DNA of 64,000 nucleotides, taken from contig JARGSG010000001.1 in assembly GCA_030374805.1 (NCBI GenBank), positions 372,001 through 436,000 of the forward strand. The letters run 5' to 3'. The notes beneath the pieces are model-generated. The model had not been told where the DNA came from, did no database searches, and saw only the letters and a list, made by a program, of their open reading frames with translations. Made by a program: the position numbers and the translations under genes. The stretch comes from Gracilaria gracilis. Lineage: Eukaryota; Rhodophyta; Florideophyceae; Gracilariales; Gracilariaceae. Of this stretch, positions 60,269 through 64,000 are shown in pieces (the stretch's first letter is position 1; each line of letters starts with the position of its first letter).

Positions 60269-60977
60269 TATCGAAAGCTACGCCTGACCTTTCTATTTTC
60301 AAACAAGGGATTAAGTTTCTGTTGGGCCAAGACAGGCTGGATGTAAATCCTCAAAAGCTTCCTTTTCCCAGAATGTGAACATGACGAGAAGTGCACGTTC
60401 ATCTTGTCAACATGATGGAACCTGTAGTTTCTCTGAGTATAGAAGTGGCTCTTAGAGAACAAAAGAAGTTAACTCTGCTGACTTTCTAAGGATCGAGTAT
60501 GTATACTAGGAGTCATTTGATGTCTCTTCGTGTGAGGATAAGACGAATGGTGGAAGAATATTTTTGTCTATCGGAGCACCCGAAGTCGTCTCGCGACGGC
60601 TATAATGAAGTGCACCGATGCACATTCTCTCCTTTCTTCCTCAAACGAACAATTCTCAGTCTGGAATCCACATTCGGAGTGGTAGTGGCTGGTGCGTCAA
60701 ACGTCTATTTGTTGTCTAGACGCAGTATACGTCGACTGTGATTGTAAGTACATAACATTGTACCAACCGGTCGTACTTGATCATGTAACTAACATGTATA
60801 GGACTTCACATGAGTGTTTTATCGCAGTGGTGCAAAGGTATCCTAAACTTATAAAAGTTCGAGGATCAAGCTAGACAGGTCGTTTATTGATGCCAGCCTT
60901 TTCGAAATTGGCACACTGTCTTATTGTACTTTTGCGGATGAAGCGAGGTTTCCACACAGCAGTCGGATAGTCCATAC
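60269..60977. other. Intergenic up to the transposon
   Basis: Small ATG frames only, such as 60499-60741 (80 codons, no recognisable domain). Probably the 3' region of the symplekin-type gene and the flank into which the transposon inserted. Confidence 0.4.
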
Positions 60978-60993
60978 CTAGTGTCTATTCGAC
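60978..60993 (+). repeat. Left terminal inverted repeat
   Basis: CTAGTGTCTATTCGAC; exact inverse complement of 63810-63825. The outer CTAG may be target-site duplication rather than element. Confidence 0.9.
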
Positions 60994-61354
60994 ATTGACT
61001 TCATATGAGGTCAATATTGATTGTTTTGTAACTTTGTATAAAAGTCCCAAAACATTTTCAAAACTTAGTTTGTCAACCGAACTGGTTCTTCCCTTCGAAG
61101 GCCAAGCAGAAGTAAATTACAACTCCGTCCACTTCCCCGTAGGCTGTTTACTTTTTCTGTCACGTCACTAAGATCTCTCCAATATGCCGCCGTCAACAGA
61201 TCTGCGCCGTGTTGTTGGAACAACTGTACACAGCCGCGCTCGACTTGTCACCTCCAATTCAGCTTGCAAACGTTACTTCGGATCACTTTGAAAATCTAAA
61301 ACCGTCAGTAGAACCGTGAAAAATGTGCAAACTAAGCCAGTGAATGGTGGCAAT

Positions 61355-63271
61355 ATGACTTTTATCACTATTAAGTTTAGTCTACCCAATCGTGAAAAAC
61401 AGTGTACTCTACCGTTATGTAATGTGAAGCTTGGCAGTGGTGTTAACGAAGACACTGTAGCAATTTCAGTTTTCACAGAAGCATTAATGAGCGATAATGC
61501 GGATCAAACTGCTGAGGATAGCAAAATCCTTTCAAATCAGCAAATTTTGAAGTCTGATGAAATCGAATCTTCAGGTGCAGTCATCCAATCAGTGTCGGCT
61601 CATGAGAGACAGTGTAACACGGAGAAAATCTGTACGCCGTTGAATGCCTCAATGCAATTGCATCAATGGAAGATTATTGGTCCAGCCGGAGATTTTATCT
61701 CTTCCCGTCATGTGCCGCAAGGTACGGAAGCTATCGACTACTTTATGTGGATGTTTCCAACTGGATATTTGCACTCGATTGTGGAGAAGACTAATGCAAG
61801 GCTTAGAGATCGTTTAGCAGCTGAAACTTCTGGTGGAGAGCTTTTGAAGTTCTTCGGCGTAATGATTCTCATTACGCGATTAGAATACTCAGATCGAAGA
61901 GAGTTATGGAGCCCGAAGCATTTTTGAAGTTATCTTCCTGCCCCTTCAATCGGTAGGGCGATGTTACGAAATAGATTTGTGATGCTGAAAAGTTGTATCT
62001 CTTTCAGTGGCATGCACAATCGTGACGTTCAAGGTATGGCGCGGTGGAGCCTGGTAAATGGTTTTGTGGAAGCAATTAACCAACACCGATTATCATTTGT
62101 CACTCCATCTCATGCTCTTTTTGTTGACGAATGCATGTCACGGTGGTACGCATTGGGAGGTGACTGGATCGATGTAGGCCTTCCTCACTATACAGCCTTG
62201 GATCGCAAACCCGAAAATGGATTAGAAATGAAGACGGTTTGCTGTGGAAGAAGTGGCATTATGTTGAAAATTGAGCTGAATATGGGATCCCAAATGCCTG
62301 CTTTAGAGTTTTCTGCAGATCATGGACATGGCACTGCAGTTCTATTACGGCTGGTGCAGCCATGGTTTGGATCCGAGGCACTAGTGTGTGCAGATTCATT
62401 CTTTGCCAGTGTGCACACGGCAAATTCTCTTCTACAAAATGGACTGAGATTTACTGGAGTTATAAAAACTGCAACTCGAGGCTATCCGATGAAGCACCTT
62501 TCTGAAATCACTTTATCGAACAGAAGTGAATTTGTGTCTATGGTATCAAAGGGAACTACCATTAATACCGATTTAATGGCAGTCATGTGGGTGGATAGAG
62601 AACGAAGGTACTTTATATCAACTTCTGGAACAGTTAATCCTGGTACTGCTATATCGAGGGAAAGATGGAGAAGGGAAGGCAACATTTCCAAAAAGATTGA
62701 ACTCGAGGTTTCTATTCCTGAAGTATGTGAGGAATATTATAAAACATGTTCAATGATCGATAGACATAATCGATCCCGTCAAGATGATTTTAAGCTTGAG
62801 AAGAAAATCGAGGTGAAAGAGTGGTCTTTTCGTGTCAATTGCTCTCTACTGGCTATCTGTATCGTGAATGCTTGGAATCTTTATAAAGCATCTAGTGGTG
62901 GCCGCCAATTGAAGAGCCCTGACAATTTTTATTGTGAATTAGCTGACGAACTGATCGAAAACACTTGGGATCAAACAGGTCTTATTGAAAGAAATAAGAA
63001 AGAGGTTGAACCAACTGATCCGCACCCAAAACCGGCTGGAACTGATATTCATTTGATGCAAACAAGAAAGAAGAGGAAACGAAATGACGGAAGCATATCG
63101 AAAGCTCTGTACCAAGGTCGCTGCAACTCATGTGGAGGAAATAAGAAGTCTAAGTTTATATGTTCTGACTTCCATTTAAGGAAGAACAAAGAAGTTTATT
63201 TGTGCCACACTGGTACCGGTAGAGATTGTTTTGCTCTTCATTTAGACAATTGTCACGGTGTTACGCTTTAG
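61355..63271 (+). CDS. piggyBac-type transposase with one in-frame stop
   Basis: A frame of 639 codons interrupted by a single TGA at 61925-61927, after WSPKHF; the next 11 codons and the ATG at 61961 are in the same frame. The N-terminal part has FPTGYLHSIVEKTNARLRD and LLKFFGVMILITRLEYSDR, typical of the DDE_Tnp_1_7 start. The catalytic core shows FVDECMSRWY (first Asp, codon at 62126), VCADSFFASVHTAN (second, 62393) and SMIDRHNRSRQDD (62759), then WSFRVNCSLLAICIVNAWNLY. A C-terminal cysteine-rich module (RCNSCGGNKKSKFIC, LCHTGTGRDCF, LDNCHG) is the usual zinc-binding domain of piggyBac transposases. The element is probably inactive unless the stop is read through or spliced out. Confidence 0.88.
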
Positions 63272-63762
63272 TTGACGCACTTTATTGTACACAAGGTTGT
63301 CAACCTTCGTTTTTAGTACTAAAATGAGCATTTCTTTCATACAGAAAAAGACAGTTCAATTACCTTTAGCCCCCTACTACTTCGATCTGCGTTATTAAAC
63401 TTGCTAGATAGAATTTAACTTAAGTCGAAACAACCCCTTTAGCAAATGTCACCTTATTCTGTCTGCTGTTCAAGTGGGCGTGTGTACACGTTCTGAAGTT
63501 AAATTAACAACCAGAAGTAGTCGAGCTCCAAATGGAGTTTTAGAGTTTTAATAAACTCAAGCGAGGTTTGAACTCGGTCTTATTTAGCTCTGAAATGGTT
63601 TGAAACCGCTGAGCTACAGTTACGAGTGCTCTGGAAGTTTGTATTGCTACTTCAACTACAGCTCGGTTGGCTCTGAAGGCGCTTTTCAAATTTCAAATTT
63701 GAAAATGCCTTTTGGCATTCTGGAAATGCAATTTTTTGTTTTTTTTGGACGGCCGACGGGGC

Positions 63763-63801
63763 TGACCTCATATGAGGTCAAGCTGACCTCATATGAGGTC
63801 A
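63763..63801. repeat. Tandem subterminal palindromes
   Basis: Two copies of TGACCTCATATGAGGTCA separated by AGC. Perfect 18-bp palindromes; a third copy with one mismatch sits at the left end. Probable transposase-binding sites. Confidence 0.85.
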
Positions 63802-63809
63802 AAACTCCG

Positions 63810-63825
63810 GTCGAATAGACACTAG
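63810..63825 (+). repeat. Right terminal inverted repeat
   Basis: GTCGAATAGACACTAG, exact complement of the left end. Confidence 0.9.
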
Positions 63826-63907
63826 CGTTGATCCTCCCAGCATTCCCGGCGAGAGCAGTTAGGCTGCCTCTGGATGATCCGGACTTTTGGTTGGTAGAAT
63901 CCACAAC

Positions 63908-64000
63908 ATGTCTGTTGACGCAACGCCCGAGAGCGCTGGAACTGAAGTCGAGGGGCCGAATCTCCATGATCTCAGCTTTCCATCCTTGTCTGGCCTTGCT
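63908..64000 (+). CDS. Partial ORF running off the window
   Basis: An ATG at 63908 opens a frame of 31 codons that stays open to the last base (MSVDATPESAGTEVEG, then LHDLSFPSLSGLA). Acidic and Ser-rich, with no recognisable domain. It starts 82 bp after the transposon's right end, so the element may sit in the promoter of this gene. Only the start is visible, so confidence is low. Confidence 0.35.
   Translation, partial: MSVDATPESAGTEVEGPNLHDLSFPSLSGLA

Larger units (their letters stand above)
60978..63825 (+). mobile_element. piggyBac-superfamily DNA transposon, about 2.85 kb
   Basis: The outermost inverted repeat is CTAGTGTCTATTCGAC at 60978-60993, with its exact complement at 63810-63825. 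Just inside lie palindromes TGACCTCATATGAGGTCA, two on the right (63763-63780, 63784-63801) and one on the left with one change (60996-61013). The interior codes for a piggyBac-type transposase and a TATA box (TATAAAAG, 61037-61044) lies in front. There is no TTAA at either end; CTAG, itself palindromic, is present at both ends and could be the target duplication, making the true ends TGTCTATTCGAC. Intact 16-bp arms suggest a young insertion. Confidence 0.85.

Noticed and set aside
63555-63622. tRNA-like sequence on the minus strand (TAGCTCAGCGG as A box, GTTCAAACC as B box, 43 nt apart)
   Set aside because: The acceptor arms do not pair, the D arm is too long and no anticodon arm folds. At most a tRNA relic or chance match inside the transposon end.

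Overview
This window looks like nuclear DNA of a photosynthetic eukaryote, most likely a red alga (rhodophyte) or a close relative. Three things point there. First, it holds nucleus-encoded photosystem II factors (HCF136/Ycf48-like and a PsbP-domain lumen protein) next to ordinary eukaryotic genes (TFIID TAF10, LIN9, UTP7, RIT1, IPK1, mitochondrial ATP synthase alpha, symplekin). Second, genes are compact and mostly single-exon; only three introns can be recovered, all 71-100 nt long and all with the donor GTACGT. Third, four predicted plastid precursors begin with a short N-terminal Phe-Ile motif, as expected of transit peptides in the red/glaucophyte lineage. The species is not identifiable from sequence alone.

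Layout. 0.8-4.7 kb: a GT92-like glycosyltransferase interrupted by a frame change, then ATP synthase alpha. 4.7-8.5 kb: gene-poor DNA with dispersed repeats and palindromes. 8.5-9.8 kb: IPK1 (minus). 13.3-19.4 kb: a disordered hypothetical protein, a G-patch protein, and two paralogous small acidic proteins in opposite orientation flanking a DUF1826 gene. 20.3-24.8 kb: a secreted protein of 62-residue cysteine repeats, a FLYWCH-like zinc-finger protein and TAF10. 25.1-28.8 kb: a small plastid cluster (HCF136, an unknown membrane protein, an EamA transporter). 29.1-34.1 kb: UTP7, a LINE remnant, an unknown ORF and an SMP-30-like propeller. 34.1-39.3 kb: non-coding DNA with a 455-bp hAT-type MITE. 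39.3-44.6 kb: a GC-rich block with an unknown 712-residue protein, an A/B-type cyclin and PDX1. 44.9-55.4 kb: PsbP, RIT1, LIN9, a UBL-thioredoxin-PUB-STI1-UIM fusion and a PP2C-like pseudophosphatase. 58.3-60.3 kb: a Nudix hydrolase and a stand-alone symplekin C-terminal module. 61.0-63.8 kb: a piggyBac-superfamily DNA transposon; a partial ORF runs off the end.

Most promising items: the 784-residue fusion at 50.9-53.2 kb, which joins ubiquitin-receptor modules to a thioredoxin with an intact WCGPC site; the paralogous pair at 15.8 and 19.0 kb, whose identical C-terminal exon is recovered only by splicing; the PP2C homologue lacking its metal-binding aspartates; and the piggyBac-type element whose ends suggest CTAG rather than TTAA target duplication. 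Genes are often arranged as divergent pairs sharing 260-535 bp (HCF136/membrane protein, EamA/UTP7, LIN9/fusion) and as close convergent pairs.
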